Assembly (NCBI RefSeq): GCF_024206475.1
Contig: NZ_JAMBPR010000009.1
Coordinates: forward strand, 1 to 64,000
Source: Paraburkholderia sp. CNPSo 3274
GTDB taxonomy: Bacteria; Pseudomonadota; Gammaproteobacteria; Burkholderiales; Burkholderiaceae
DNA length: 64,000 bases
Direction: 5' to 3'
Of the stretch, positions 8,507 through 17,448 are shown in pieces. The notes under the pieces are model-generated. The model worked only from the letters and a program-made list of their open reading frames with translations, did not search any database and had not been told where the DNA came from. Positions within the stretch are counted from its first letter, which is position 1. Each line of letters begins with the position of its first letter. Made by a program: the position numbers and the translations under genes.

Positions 8507-9520
8507 ATGAAAGCGATTGGTTACTACCGCAATCTCCCTGTCAGCGACCCCGAATCGCTGATCGATCTCGAACTCCCCGACCCGCAGCCGGGCCCGCGCG
8601 ATCTGCTCGTTGAAGTGCACGCGGTGTCGGTCAATCCGGTGGACGTGAAGGTGCGCGCGAGCATGGCGCCCGAAAACGGCGAGCCGAAAGTGATCGGCTG
8701 GGACGCGAGCGGCGTCGTGCGCGCCGTGGGCCGGGACGTGACGCTCTTCAAGCCGGGCGACCGGGTGTGGTACGCGGGCTCGCTGCTGCGCCCGGGCACC
8801 AACAGCGAATTGCACGTGGTGGACGAGCGCATTGTGGGCAGCATGCCGCTAAGCTTGAACTTCGCCGAGGCGGCCGCGTTGCCGCTCACCTCCATCACGG
8901 CGTGGGAGTTGCTGTTCGACCGCCTCAAGGTGCCAGAGGGCACGGCGCCGTCCGGTGAGTCGCTGCTCGTGATCGGCGCGGCGGGCGGCGTGGGCTCGGT
9001 TCTCGTGCAGTTGGCGCGCAAGCTCACGGGCCTCACGGTGATCGGCACGGCGTCGCGGCCCGAAACGTCGAAGTGGGTGAGCGAACTGGGCGCGCATCAC
9101 GTCATCGATCATACGAAGCCGCTTTCGCAGGAGCTCGAGCGTATCGGCATGGAAGGCGTCGACTATATCGCGAGCCTGAATCAGACCGACCGTCACTTCG
9201 ACGAGATCGTCGCCTCGATCAATCCGCAGGGGCATCTCGCGCTGATCGACGACCCGGATCTGTTCGACTTCCGCAAGCTCAAGAGGAAGAGCGTGGCCCT
9301 GCATTGGGAGTTCATGTACACGCGCTCGATGTTCGGGACGAAAGACCAGATTCGCCAGCACCACCTGCTCGACCGCATGGCTTCGCTCATTGACGAAGGC
9401 GTATTGCGCACGACGCTCAACGAGAGCTTTGGGACCATCAACGCGGCGAACCTGCGCCGGGCGCACGAACTCCTGGAGACCAACCGCTCGCGCGGCAAGC
9501 TCGTGCTCGAAGGGTTTTAA
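8507..9520 (+). CDS. MDR-family quinone oxidoreductase / zinc-binding ADH-like protein
   Basis: A 337-residue medium-chain reductase. Its N-terminus MKAIGYYRNLPVSDPESLID and the segment DLLVEVHAVSVNPVDVKVRAS are diagnostic of the NADPH:quinone reductase-like branch, and SLLVIGAAGGVGSVLVQLAR is the Rossmann motif. No zinc ligands are evident despite the usual family name. It has a good ribosome site (GGAGG), and follows the ABM gene by 19 bases, suggesting co-transcription and a shared quinone or enone detoxification role. Confidence 0.85.
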   Translation: MKAIGYYRNLPVSDPESLIDLELPDPQPGPRDLLVEVHAVSVNPVDVKVRASMAPENGEPKVIGWDASGVVRAVGRDVTLFKPGDRVWYAGSLLRPGTNSELHVVDERIVGSMPLSLNFAEAAALPLTSITAWELLFDRLKVPEGTAPSGESLLVIGAAGGVGSVLVQLARKLTGLTVIGTASRPETSKWVSELGAHHVIDHTKPLSQELERIGMEGVDYIASLNQTDRHFDEIVASINPQGHLALIDDPDLFDFRKLKRKSVALHWEFMYTRSMFGTKDQIRQHHLLDRMASLIDEGVLRTTLNESFGTINAANLRRAHELLETNRSRGKLVLEGF

Positions 9521-9589
9521 CACCGACATTTGAAGGCGCGTGCGCCGTACGTTACTCAAATGCGCGGTCGAACGCACAATCGGCCGTGC

Positions 9590-9750
9590 CACGAGCCTGA
9601 CGAACGGGCCGCTCAGGGTGCGGTTATGGTGCTCGATAATCGACACGGCGCTCAGCACGGGCGTATCCATGGTCGTGTGAGCGTCCGCGACGAGCAGCGC
9701 CTGAAAGCCCAGGTCGCCCGCGGCGCGGCATGTCGAGTCCGCGCAGGCGG
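9590..9750 (-). pseudogene. Fragment of an isochorismatase-family hydrolase
   Basis: Read on the minus strand from about 9750 down, the translation gives SACADSTCRAAGDLGFQALL, then VADAHTTMDTPVLSA and IIEHHNRTLSGPFVRLV. This is the conserved C-terminal third of isochorismatase-like cysteine hydrolases (catalytic Cys in the CADSTCR stretch, DAHTT, HHN). The N-terminal two thirds are missing and the frame continues into unrelated sequence after FVRLV, so only a remnant remains. It abuts a truncated MBL-fold gene on the opposite strand. Confidence 0.7.
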
Positions 9751-10442
9751 ACCAGATCAGGCAAATCCTGATCGACTTCAGCTACACGCCCGAGACCTTG
9801 AACAATAACGTAGCACTCTTGAAGATCGACCCGGCGCAACTCGATGCGCTGTTGCTGACACACGGGCACTACGACCACTTTGGCGGCATGGTCGGCTTTC
9901 TCCAGGCGAACCAGGGCAAGCTGAAAGCGAAGCTGCCCATTTACCTGGGTGGCGAGGAATGTTTCTGCACACGCGAGATCGGCGTGCGTCAGTTCGGCTC
10001 GCTCGACCGGCAGGCCATGCGCGACGCCAATCTAAACATCGTGTTTGCCGAGCATCCTGCCGTCGTGGCGGGTCATGCGTTCACCACGGGCTGGATTCCC
10101 CAGACCACGTTCGAGAAGCCGCTCAATCCGAGCAACATGACCGTCGGCATCCACAATGGCGTGGGCTGTGCCGCGGACAAACTACCGGCGGCCAAGCAAA
10201 ACGCCACGACGATTCCCGACGATTTTCAGCATGAGCAGGGCACCGCGTATATGGTGAAGGACAGAGGTCTCGTGGTGTTGACTTCGTGTGCACACCGGGG
10301 CGTGCTCAATACCGTCAAAACGGCGATGAAAGTGTCGGGAGTGCATTGTTCCGGTGAGGTGTTCTACTCGATGGTGACTCATGCCATGCCGGGAAAGGTG
10401 CTGTGGTCATCTACCGGCACGCGCTTCACCTTCGGCGCTTGA
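9730..10442 (+). pseudogene. MBL-fold metallo-hydrolase, truncated and internally deleted
   Basis: A plus-strand frame contains IRQILIDFSYTPETLNNN, then the metal motif THGHYDHFGG and later LTSCAHRGVLNTV, all typical of the MBL-fold group related to dihydropteridine-type MBL proteins. The N-terminus is lost: the homologous part begins about 9730 after a TGA at 9702, and the first usable start is TTG 9798. Near the end, KVSGV is followed directly by HCSGEVFYSMVTHAMPGKV, skipping the block of roughly 40-50 residues with the GGFHL metal site. The remaining protein would be about 214 residues and is probably non-functional. Confidence 0.7.
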
Positions 10443-10467
10443 TAAGCGCTTGATAAGCGCTTGATAA
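10435..10467. repeat. Three tandem copies of an 11-base unit
   Basis: GCGCTTGATAA is repeated exactly three times at 10435-10445, 10446-10456 and 10457-10467. The first copy contains the TGA stop of the degenerate MBL-fold gene (10440-10442). Unit length and identity suggest recent slippage. Confidence 0.8.
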
Positions 10468-10521
10468 GCGATAGGGCGGATATGCAGCTCGACGGCAAAC
10501 AAGCCGTCGAGCTTGAGCGCG

Positions 10522-10746
10522 TCAGCGCGAAGTTTCGGGGCGTTTCCAGTGCGCGTTGGCGTCCTTGTCCGTTATGCGGACCTTGGCCAGCAGCGGCTTA
10601 TAGCCTCGCAGGACGATCTCGCTGATCGCAAGAAGCTCGGAGCGAAAGATGTTCTCGGCGAATTTGCTGCCGTCCGCGAACTCCAGGGCGTAGCCATCGA
10701 TTGGCCCCCATTGGCCTCTCGGTAACGGTTCGATATACACGTCCAT
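10522..10746 (-). CDS. Small conserved-looking hypothetical protein
   Basis: A 74-residue protein starting MDVYIEPLPRGQWGPIDGYAL and containing the acidic/aromatic core EFADGSKFAENIFRSE. It has a GGAG ribosome site about 8 bases before its ATG on the minus strand and normal amino-acid balance, so it is likely real. There is no signal peptide or membrane segment. I do not recognise a characterised family; similar small proteins occur in Burkholderia genomes. It stands alone between the broken MBL gene and the MarR gene. Confidence 0.65.
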   Translation of the reverse strand: MDVYIEPLPRGQWGPIDGYALEFADGSKFAENIFRSELLAISEIVLRGYKPLLAKVRITDKDANAHWKRPETSR

Positions 10747-10988
10747 CGTCAGTCTCCATTGAATAACAAGCGAATAAGAAGCGTCGTTCGTTTCAGTCTA
10801 TCGCAGTGAAAGACGACTTCGTCGCAGCTTTGCGGCGCTGCAATTTCCTTCTCGTTCAACGGTTTACGCGATGACTTTCACAATAAGAGAAGGTGTCCTT
10901 CCATGTGCAATTGCTGGCCCGTATTCGGGAATGCGGAATTTGCACACACCGGGCGCGCATTGCACGATATGAAAGCGCGACGGTGCAT

Positions 10989-11483
10989 TTACTCCGGCTC
11001 GCGCTGCGCCTGATCGCCGAGATCGATCTCATCCATGCCCTTGTTCAGCTGATTCAGGAAGTGCACGAGCGAAACCTTGTCGTCGAAGCGAAAGCTCGCG
11101 AGCGCCTGGCGATAGAACTCGTAGATCTTCGGCTGCAGGCTCTCCCAGAACACCTTGCCCTGGTCTGTGAGCACGACTTTTTTCGCGCGCCGGTCCACGG
11201 TGTCGGCTACGCGCAGCACATGCTCGTCGCGCTCCAGGCGCTTGAGCACGCCGTCGAGACTCTGGCGGCTCACCACGAGATAGTCGGCCAGTTCGGAAAA
11301 CGACATGCCCTCTGCAACCTGCGGGCGCGACAGCGCGCCCAGCACCGACCACTGCACGGTCGTGATGCCGAGTGCCCTGGTCGTCTGCCGGTCGAGCGTG
11401 TTGCCTGCCTGGAACAGCCGGAAGAACAAGCGGTTGTGAATCGACGAGACGGATTGATCGTACGAAGGGTCGTTCTGGGTCAT
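10989..11483 (-). CDS. MarR-family transcriptional regulator
   Basis: A 164-residue MarR-type regulator. The winged HTH is clear: MSFSELADYLVVSRQSLDGVL followed by the wing VADTVDRRAKKVVLTDQG. Start 11483 (MTQNDPSYDQ) is chosen because GAAAGG lies just upstream and the longer frame to 11684 contains no family sequence and runs through the promoter. It is divergent from fadH at 11683, which it probably represses with a small ligand as inducer. Confidence 0.85.
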   Translation of the reverse strand: MTQNDPSYDQSVSSIHNRLFFRLFQAGNTLDRQTTRALGITTVQWSVLGALSRPQVAEGMSFSELADYLVVSRQSLDGVLKRLERDEHVLRVADTVDRRAKKVVLTDQGKVFWESLQPKIYEFYRQALASFRFDDKVSLVHFLNQLNKGMDEIDLGDQAQREPE

Positions 11484-11682
11484 GGGCGCCTTTCGGTCGC
11501 CGCGCGAGTGCGGCGGGCAATGAGACAAATACCTGATACGAAAATAGTGAAGGGAAGTGGGCGCACCGTCTATTTGGACAATACCCCTCCTCGTGCCCTC
11601 AATATATATCATGATGTTGACGTAATTTGGAGGCTCGCCTAGAGTGTGGAAACGACGCACGAGAATATCAAGAGACATCCCC
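11484..11682. promoter_or_regulatory. Divergent MarR/fadH control region
   Basis: This 200-base interval must hold both promoters. It contains a marked AT-rich block at about 11601-11636 in an otherwise GC-rich context, with the short palindrome ATCATGAT at 11608-11615. A MarR operator and the fadH promoter most likely overlap here. The exact boxes are not resolved. Confidence 0.45.
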
Positions 11683-13704
11683 ATGGCGACCTACGACCGG
11701 CTTTTGACCCCGCTTCGCGTTGGCGCGACGCTGCTCCCCAACCGCATGGTGATGGGCGCGATGCACACGCGGCTCGAAACGCTCGACCGTCCGCATGAGC
11801 GCCTCGCCGCGTTCTATGCGGCGCGCGCGGCCGGCGAGATCGGCCTGATTCTGAGCGGCGGATTCTCGCCGAATCCCGAAGGCGTGATGGAGGCGGGAGG
11901 CCCGCTCTTCAATCGCGCGGAGCAACTCGACGAGCATCGCGCCGTTACGCGCGCGGTTCACGAGGCGGGTGGAAAGATCGTGCTGCAGGTCCTGCACGCG
12001 GGCCGTTATGCAAAGGTGCCGGAGTGCGTGGGGCCCAGGGCCGCCAAGGCGAGAATCAACGCGTACGCGCCGCGCGCGCTCAGCACGGAGGAAGTGCGCG
12101 CCACCATCGGCGACTTCGCCCGCACGGCGGCGCTGGCGGTTCAGGCCGGCTACGACGGCGTCGAGATCATGGGCTCGGAAGGCTATCTCATCAACGAGTT
12201 CACGGCCGCGGTCACCAACGCGCGCGACGACGAATTCGGCGGCAGCTTCGCAGGTCGCATCCGCTTTGCCCTCGACATCGTGCGCGCCGTGCGCGCGGAA
12301 ATGGGCCGCGAGCGCATGCTGATCTACCGCATCTCTTCCATCGACCTCGTGGAAGGCGGCATGAACGGCGCCGAGATCGCGGCGTTTGCGAAGGAGATCG
12401 AAGCGGCTGGCGCGGATCTCATCAACACGGGCGTGGGCTGGCACGAATCGGCGGTGCCGACCATCGCGGCGTGCGTGCCGCGCGCGGCCTGGCGCGACGC
12501 GATTCGCAACGTCAAACAGTCGGTGTCGATTCCCGTGATGGCGTCGAACCGTATCAACACGCCTGAGATCGCGGAGGAACTGATCGCCTCGGGTGTGGCC
12601 GATCTCGTTTCGATGGCGCGCCCGCTGCTGGCCGACCCCGACTTCGCGAAGAAGACGCGGCTTGGCATGGCCGACGAAATCAACACGTGCATCGGCTGCA
12701 ATCAGGCTTGTCTCGACCGCATCTTCACGGAACGCACGGCGACATGCCTCGTCAATCCGCGCGCCGGGCGCGAGATCGAATTCGCGGCGGGCAAGGCCTT
12801 GCAGCCCAAACGTATCGCGGTCGTGGGCGGCGGGCCGGCCGGCATGGCGTTCGCGATCAACGCCGCCGAACGGGGCCATACGCTCACGCTGTTCGAAGCG
12901 CATGCGCGGCTGGGCGGTCAGCTGAATCTTGCGAAGGTCGTGCCCGGTAAAGCCGAGTTTCACGAGATGCTGCGCTATTTCGAGGTGCGGTTAAAGCGGC
13001 TTGGCGTGACGTTGCGGCTTGGGCAAGCCGCAACGGCCGATGAACTCGCCAGCGAGGCTTTCGACGAGATCGTCATCGCCACCGGCGTCACGCCGCGCGT
13101 CCCCGATATCGTTGGTGTCGATCATCGGAAGGCAGTGTCATATATCGACGTGCTCGCGGGCAGGGTCGAACTCGGCGCGCGCGTGGCGATCATCGGCGCG
13201 GGCGGCATCGGTTTCGACGTGGCCGAGTATCTGCTGGGCGACGCGCAGGAATCGCTGGACCGTGGCGTGTTTTTCCGCGCGTGGGGCGTCGATCCCGCGA
13301 ATGCGGATGCGGGCGGCTTAACGCCTATCGACGCTCATGGTGCGCCGCGCCGTAGCGTTCACATGTTTCAGCGCAAGGAGGAACCGCTCGGCAGGGGCCT
13401 CGGCAAATCGACGGGATGGATCTTGAAGGCCCGCTTGCGCAAAGCGCGCGTGATGATGACGTCGGGCGCGACCTATGACGCGATCGACGACGAAGGCCTG
13501 CATTATCGCGTCGATGGCAAGCCACATGTGCTCGCCGTCGATCATGTCGTGCTGTGCGCGGGGCAAAATTCGAACCGTACGCTTTACGATGAACTCGTTG
13601 CGCGCGCAGCGAAACCGAAGGTGATAGGCGGTGCTGACGTTGCCGCCGAACTCGATGCGTTGCGTGCTATCGATCAGGCCACGCGGCTCGCGATGACGAT
13701 GTGA
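11683..13704 (+). CDS. fadH: 2,4-dienoyl-CoA reductase-type NADH:flavin oxidoreductase
   Basis: A 673-residue FadH-type enzyme, the length of E. coli FadH. The N-terminal half is an Old Yellow Enzyme TIM barrel binding FMN (RVGATLLPNRMVMGAMHTRL; GYDGVEIMGSEGYLINEF). The 4Fe-4S cysteines follow as CIGCNQACL...C, then an FAD domain (IAVVGGGPAGMAFAINAAERG) and an NAD(P)H domain (RVAIIGAGGIGFDVAEYL). It reduces 2,4-dienoyl-CoA in unsaturated fatty-acid oxidation or a related enone. ATG 11683 fits the family start; the upstream site is weak. Its regulator is probably the divergent MarR gene. Confidence 0.9.
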   Translation: MATYDRLLTPLRVGATLLPNRMVMGAMHTRLETLDRPHERLAAFYAARAAGEIGLILSGGFSPNPEGVMEAGGPLFNRAEQLDEHRAVTRAVHEAGGKIVLQVLHAGRYAKVPECVGPRAAKARINAYAPRALSTEEVRATIGDFARTAALAVQAGYDGVEIMGSEGYLINEFTAAVTNARDDEFGGSFAGRIRFALDIVRAVRAEMGRERMLIYRISSIDLVEGGMNGAEIAAFAKEIEAAGADLINTGVGWHESAVPTIAACVPRAAWRDAIRNVKQSVSIPVMASNRINTPEIAEELIASGVADLVSMARPLLADPDFAKKTRLGMADEINTCIGCNQACLDRIFTERTATCLVNPRAGREIEFAAGKALQPKRIAVVGGGPAGMAFAINAAERGHTLTLFEAHARLGGQLNLAKVVPGKAEFHEMLRYFEVRLKRLGVTLRLGQAATADELASEAFDEIVIATGVTPRVPDIVGVDHRKAVSYIDVLAGRVELGARVAIIGAGGIGFDVAEYLLGDAQESLDRGVFFRAWGVDPANADAGGLTPIDAHGAPRRSVHMFQRKEEPLGRGLGKSTGWILKARLRKARVMMTSGATYDAIDDEGLHYRVDGKPHVLAVDHVVLCAGQNSNRTLYDELVARAAKPKVIGGADVAAELDALRAIDQATRLAMTM

Positions 13705-13740
13705 CGTCGCCGCTCGCGCACGCGCTAGCTCACGCGCTGG

Positions 13741-15042
13741 TTACGAATACGCCTTGCCCGTGAGCGGCGCGCTCCTGCGTGCGTCGCGAATGAAAATTGC
13801 CGAGAGCGCGGCGCCGGTGAGCGCAACCACACCGGCCAGCACGAACGCCGTGGCAAACGAGCCGCTGCGCTCCACCAGAAGGCCAGTCACTGCCGGCCCG
13901 ATCACGCCCGAAAGGCTACCCACGCAGTGCATGCAGCCGCTCACGCTGCCCACCCTGGCGGGATGCACGACGTCCTGCACGATCGCCCAGTAGAGCGCGC
14001 CCGTCACATAGAGCAGGAAGAGCGCAATGGACATCAGCGCGATGGCCGCGACAGCCGTATGCACCAGGCCGGCAATGCATACGCACACGCCCGTCGCCGC
14101 GAGGCAAGTGGAAAGGACAATCTTGCGTGAGAGCATGAGCTTGCCGGTCCAGCGGAAGATCGCATCGGAGATCGCGCCGCCCGCCGCGAGGCCAACGGTG
14201 CCCACGAGCCAGGGCACGACGGTGGCGAGACTCATCTCGCGGATGTTGAGGTGATGCGCCTGCACGAGGTAGCTGGGGAACCAGCTCAGAAAGAAGAACA
14301 GCACGTAGTTGTAGGCGAAGAACGCCACGGCCGTCGCGATCACGAGCGGCTGGCGCAGCCATGCCGAGAGCGGCAAAGAAGCGGCGCTGTCGGGCACCGC
14401 GTGGGTCGTGTGCGCGACGCTCGGTCCCCGCCGCGCGGGCTCGGCTTCGTCGAGCGTGCTGACAAAGCGGCTTTCCGAAGGACGGTTGGCGGTGAGCAGC
14501 ATCCACGCGACGCACCATATGAGGCCGATCGCGCAGATGATCCAGAACGCGGGGCGCCAGCCGAAGCTGATCGCGAGCAGCCCGATCACCGGGCCGGCAA
14601 TTGCGCCGCCGAGCGGCGAGCCGGCGCTCAGGAGTCCCATGGAAGTCGCGGCGATGTCGCGCGGCATCCAGTTGTTGACCATCTTGTTCGCGCCTGCGCA
14701 GAGCGGCCCTTCGGCCATGCCAAACAGCACGCGCAGCACGAGCAGGCTCGCGAAGCCCACGGCCACGGCCGTGAGCCCGCAGAAGATCGACCACAGCCCG
14801 ACCGCAAGGACATACACGATCTTCGGCCCGAGCTTGTCGCTCGCGAGGCCGCCCACGAAATTGAACAGCGCATAGCCTACGAAGAAGCTGCTGAACACGA
14901 TGCCCATCTGCGCCGCATCGATGCCGAGGTCCTTTTGAACGAGCGGTGCGGTGATCGAGAGCGCCACCCGGTCGAGGTAGTTGATGCCGTAGACGAGGAA
15001 TAACAGGAATACGGTTATCCATCCCATCGTGCGTTGCTTCAT
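13741..15042 (-). CDS. MFS sugar-acid transporter (anion:cation symporter family)
   Basis: A 433-residue MFS permease with 12 predicted hydrophobic segments, beginning MKQRTMGWITVFLLFLVYGI with the family signature NYLDRVALSITAP in helix 1 and the loop motif GGLASDKLGPK. This is the ACS branch that carries hexuronates, glucarate and galactonate. It lies 42 bases downstream of the fructuronate reductase gene on the same strand, so the two form an operon, and its likely substrate is a hexuronate, L-gulonate or a related acid sugar. Confidence 0.88.
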   Translation of the reverse strand: MKQRTMGWITVFLLFLVYGINYLDRVALSITAPLVQKDLGIDAAQMGIVFSSFFVGYALFNFVGGLASDKLGPKIVYVLAVGLWSIFCGLTAVAVGFASLLVLRVLFGMAEGPLCAGANKMVNNWMPRDIAATSMGLLSAGSPLGGAIAGPVIGLLAISFGWRPAFWIICAIGLIWCVAWMLLTANRPSESRFVSTLDEAEPARRGPSVAHTTHAVPDSAASLPLSAWLRQPLVIATAVAFFAYNYVLFFFLSWFPSYLVQAHHLNIREMSLATVVPWLVGTVGLAAGGAISDAIFRWTGKLMLSRKIVLSTCLAATGVCVCIAGLVHTAVAAIALMSIALFLLYVTGALYWAIVQDVVHPARVGSVSGCMHCVGSLSGVIGPAVTGLLVERSGSFATAFVLAGVVALTGAALSAIFIRDARRSAPLTGKAYS

Positions 15043-15084
15043 GTTCTGTCTCCAGTCTTTATCTATATGGGCACGCGTGTGGCT

Positions 15085-16560
15085 TCAGGCCGGCGCGGGG
15101 CAGGCCAGCAGCGCGTTCGTGCCGTGCCGGCGCAACGATTGCAGATGCCGGGCGAGCCGCTCGGCGAACGCCTGCGGCCAGGGCGTTGCGCCAAATACGC
15201 TCGCGTGCGAGAGGGCGGCTTGCACGGCGTCGAGCGCCGTGTTCGCGCCGCGCAGCTTCGCGGCGAGCGCGGGGGCGCCAGGATCGCTCACCACGAGCGA
15301 CGTGCCCGCGTCGCTGCGCTCGGTCGCGAGGTAGTGCAGCCAGGCGGCGAGCGCGCGTTCGAGATGAGGACGCTCGATACCGCACGCCAGGCTCTCGCGC
15401 AGCGCGGGTAGCCAGCGCACCGGCACTTTCTGCGTGCCGTCCGTCGCGATCTGGCTGGTACGGTGCGCAAGCGTCGGGTTGGCAAAGCGCGCCAGCAGGT
15501 CCTGGCAGTACGCATCAACGTCGAAGCCGGGCGGGACCGTCACGGTGGCGAGCAGGTCCTCGGTCATCAGCGCGCGCACGAAGGCGGCCATGGCGGGATC
15601 GTCCATCGCGTCGGAAACCGTTTCGCGCCCGCGCAACTGGCCCACGTACGCAATCGCCGAATGCGAGCCGTTCAGGAGGCGCAGTTTCATGGCCTCATAC
15701 GGGTGCACATCGCGCGTGAGCAGCGCGCCCGCGTCTTCCCACGCGGGGCGCGGGCCGCTGAAGCGGTCTTCGATGACCCACTGGGTGAAAGGCTCGCATA
15801 CGATCGCGGCTTCGTCGCGCAGGCCGAGTTGCGCGGCAGCCGCGTCGAGCGACGCGGGCGTGGCGGCTGGGACGATGCGATCGACCATCGTGTTGGGAAA
15901 CGCGATCGTCTCGCCGATGCGGCGCGCGAGTGCCGGGTCGAACTGCTCCGCATACTGGATCAGCAGCTTGCGCAGTGTGTCGCCGTTGGCCTGCATGTTG
16001 TCGCAGCAGACCACGGTGAGCGGCGCGCTGGCCGGGCGGCTGCGGATGCCCGCGGCGAGCACGCCAAGCGTGGTGCGCGGCGCATCGGATGTCATGAGGT
16101 CGTGGCGGATGCCTGGGTCGCTGGCGTCCAGGTCGGCGCTGGCGGGCGCGATGCTGTAGCCCTTCTCGGTCACGGTCAGGCTCACGATGACGACACCGGG
16201 GTCCGCAATCGTGCCGAGCACCCGGTCCATCGCCTCGGGTGCGTAAAGTGCGCCGCGCAGCGCGCCGACCACGCGGCTCGCCGCCGTCTCGCCGCTGCGC
16301 TCGGTCACCGCATAGAGGTAGTCCTGGGCGGCCAGCGCCTGTGGCACGCGCCGCTCGCGCAGGCTCACGCCGACGATGCCCCAGCGCGTGTCGCCGCGCT
16401 CGAGCAGCGTTTCCGTATAGAGCGCCTGGTGCGCGCGATGAAACGCACCCAGCCCGAGATGGACGATGCCGGGGCGCACGCGCTGGCGGTCGTACCCCGG
16501 TTGGCGCACGGCCATCGCGGCGTTAGTTAGTGAGCGCTCACACAGGAAGGGTGCTGTCAT
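15085..16560 (-). CDS. Mannitol dehydrogenase family protein, probable D-mannonate oxidoreductase (fructuronate reductase)
   Basis: A 491-residue polyol-specific long-chain dehydrogenase. PGIVHLGLGAFHRAHQALYT is the NAD-binding signature, and EAMKLRLLNGSHSA holds the catalytic K-x4-N-x2-H. UxuB-type enzymes interconvert D-fructuronate and D-mannonate. The link to hexuronates comes from its neighbours: a D-mannonate dehydratase and an RspB-type dehydrogenase across the divergent promoter, and an MFS acid-sugar transporter behind it. No good ribosome site precedes ATG 16560; instead a TACCATGGTA operator begins 8 bases upstream, so bound repressor would block initiation directly. Mannitol or arabinitol oxidation is the alternative. 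Confidence 0.85.
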   Translation of the reverse strand: MTAPFLCERSLTNAAMAVRQPGYDRQRVRPGIVHLGLGAFHRAHQALYTETLLERGDTRWGIVGVSLRERRVPQALAAQDYLYAVTERSGETAASRVVGALRGALYAPEAMDRVLGTIADPGVVIVSLTVTEKGYSIAPASADLDASDPGIRHDLMTSDAPRTTLGVLAAGIRSRPASAPLTVVCCDNMQANGDTLRKLLIQYAEQFDPALARRIGETIAFPNTMVDRIVPAATPASLDAAAAQLGLRDEAAIVCEPFTQWVIEDRFSGPRPAWEDAGALLTRDVHPYEAMKLRLLNGSHSAIAYVGQLRGRETVSDAMDDPAMAAFVRALMTEDLLATVTVPPGFDVDAYCQDLLARFANPTLAHRTSQIATDGTQKVPVRWLPALRESLACGIERPHLERALAAWLHYLATERSDAGTSLVVSDPGAPALAAKLRGANTALDAVQAALSHASVFGATPWPQAFAERLARHLQSLRRHGTNALLACPAPA

Positions 16561-16565
16561 TGCTT

Positions 16566-16581
16566 TGTACCATGGTACGAT
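16566..16581. promoter_or_regulatory. GntR operator, site 1
   Basis: The palindrome TACCATGGTA at 16568-16577 sits in TTGTACCATGGTACGA, which is nearly symmetric over 16 bases. It lies just before the start codon of the minus-strand fructuronate reductase gene. The same core recurs at 16664-16673. GntR/FCD regulators commonly bind such short palindromes; the link to the GntR gene here is inference from position and repetition. Confidence 0.7.
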
Positions 16582-16663
16582 TGCGAATTGCTGAAGCTTA
16601 ATCCGATGTTTGATCTCATTTTATCGGGGTTAACGCTATGCAATTACTGCAAAGCGTATTTGC

Positions 16664-16677
16664 TACCATGGTACAAA
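16664..16677. promoter_or_regulatory. GntR operator, site 2
   Basis: A second exact TACCATGGTA at 16664-16673, extended to TACCATGGTACAAA, lies 96 bases (centre to centre) from site 1, close to nine helical turns, and immediately upstream of the preferred GntR start at 16698. Its place suggests autorepression and control of the plus-strand operon. Confidence 0.7.
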
Positions 16678-16697
16678 CAGTCACCCCGTTGCCCGCC

Positions 16698-17429
16698 ATG
16701 AGCCAGACCATCATCGAACCGCAAGAGGACACCGTCCTTGCCGCGCTAAGCGGGTTCGTCGCCAATTCCGACGCTTCTTATCGCCCACAGGTGCATGCCT
16801 TTCTGCGCGACGCCATCGTGCGCGGCACGCTGCCGCCGCACGCCAGCCTTTCCGAAGCCGCGATTGCCGAAGCGCTGCAGGTGAGCCGCACGCCGGTGCG
16901 CGAAGCGCTTGCGCAACTCGCCGACGAACATCTCGTGAACATCTACCGCAAGGTCGGCACGATCGTCGCGCCGATCTCCGTTTCGCAGCTCGAAGAGGGA
17001 CGCTTCGCGCGCAGCACGCTCGAATGCGCGAACCACGTGCAACTGGCCCAGACCATCACGCCCGGCCAGCTCACGGAGTTCGGCCGTATCGTCGACGACC
17101 AGCGCGACGCCGTCGCGCGCGGCGACGTGGACCGCTTCTTCGATCTCGACGAGCTGATGCACCGGCGCCTCTTCGAATTCGCGGGCCGCTCGCATGTGTG
17201 GGAAATGCTGCAGCCAATGAAGCGCCAGTTCGACCGCGTGCGCTGGCTGCTGCTCGACCGTGTGGCGGACCATGCGCAGCGCGCGCTGCGCGAGCACGAA
17301 CTGATCCTCGCGCATATGGCCTCGCGCAACTTCGCGCAACTGGGCGCCACGGTGGCGAGCCATATCGACCGCGTGGGCTCGCATCTGCCGGAAGTGCAGG
17401 CGCGCGTGCCCGGCTATTTCGTCGAATGA
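16698..17429 (+). CDS. GntR-family (FCD) transcriptional regulator
   Basis: A 243-residue regulator with an N-terminal GntR winged HTH ([20 protein letters not shown]) and a C-terminal all-helical FCD effector domain with the metal-ligand pattern DxxxH ([16 protein letters not shown]) and further His in REHELILAH. The frame is open back to ATG 16638, but that start would put operator site 2 inside the gene; I prefer 16698 (MSQTIIEPQ), although neither has a strong ribosome site. It heads the manD-rspB operon and is divergent from the reductase-transporter operon, so it probably controls both, released by a hexuronate intermediate. Confidence 0.85.
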   Translation: MSQTIIEPQEDTVLAALSGFVANSDASYRPQVHAFLRDAIVRGTLPPHASLSEAAIAEALQVSRTPVREALAQLADEHLVNIYRKVGTIVAPISVSQLEEGRFARSTLECANHVQLAQTITPGQLTEFGRIVDDQRDAVARGDVDRFFDLDELMHRRLFEFAGRSHVWEMLQPMKRQFDRVRWLLLDRVADHAQRALREHELILAHMASRNFAQLGATVASHIDRVGSHLPEVQARVPGYFVE

Positions 17430-17448
17430 AAGAGAGTGGAGACAGCAA

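Noticed and set aside
8849..9670. Minus-strand frame of 273 codons over the MDR gene
   Set aside because: Only the first 20 or so residues match a family (isochorismatase tail); the rest is antisense to the MDR gene.
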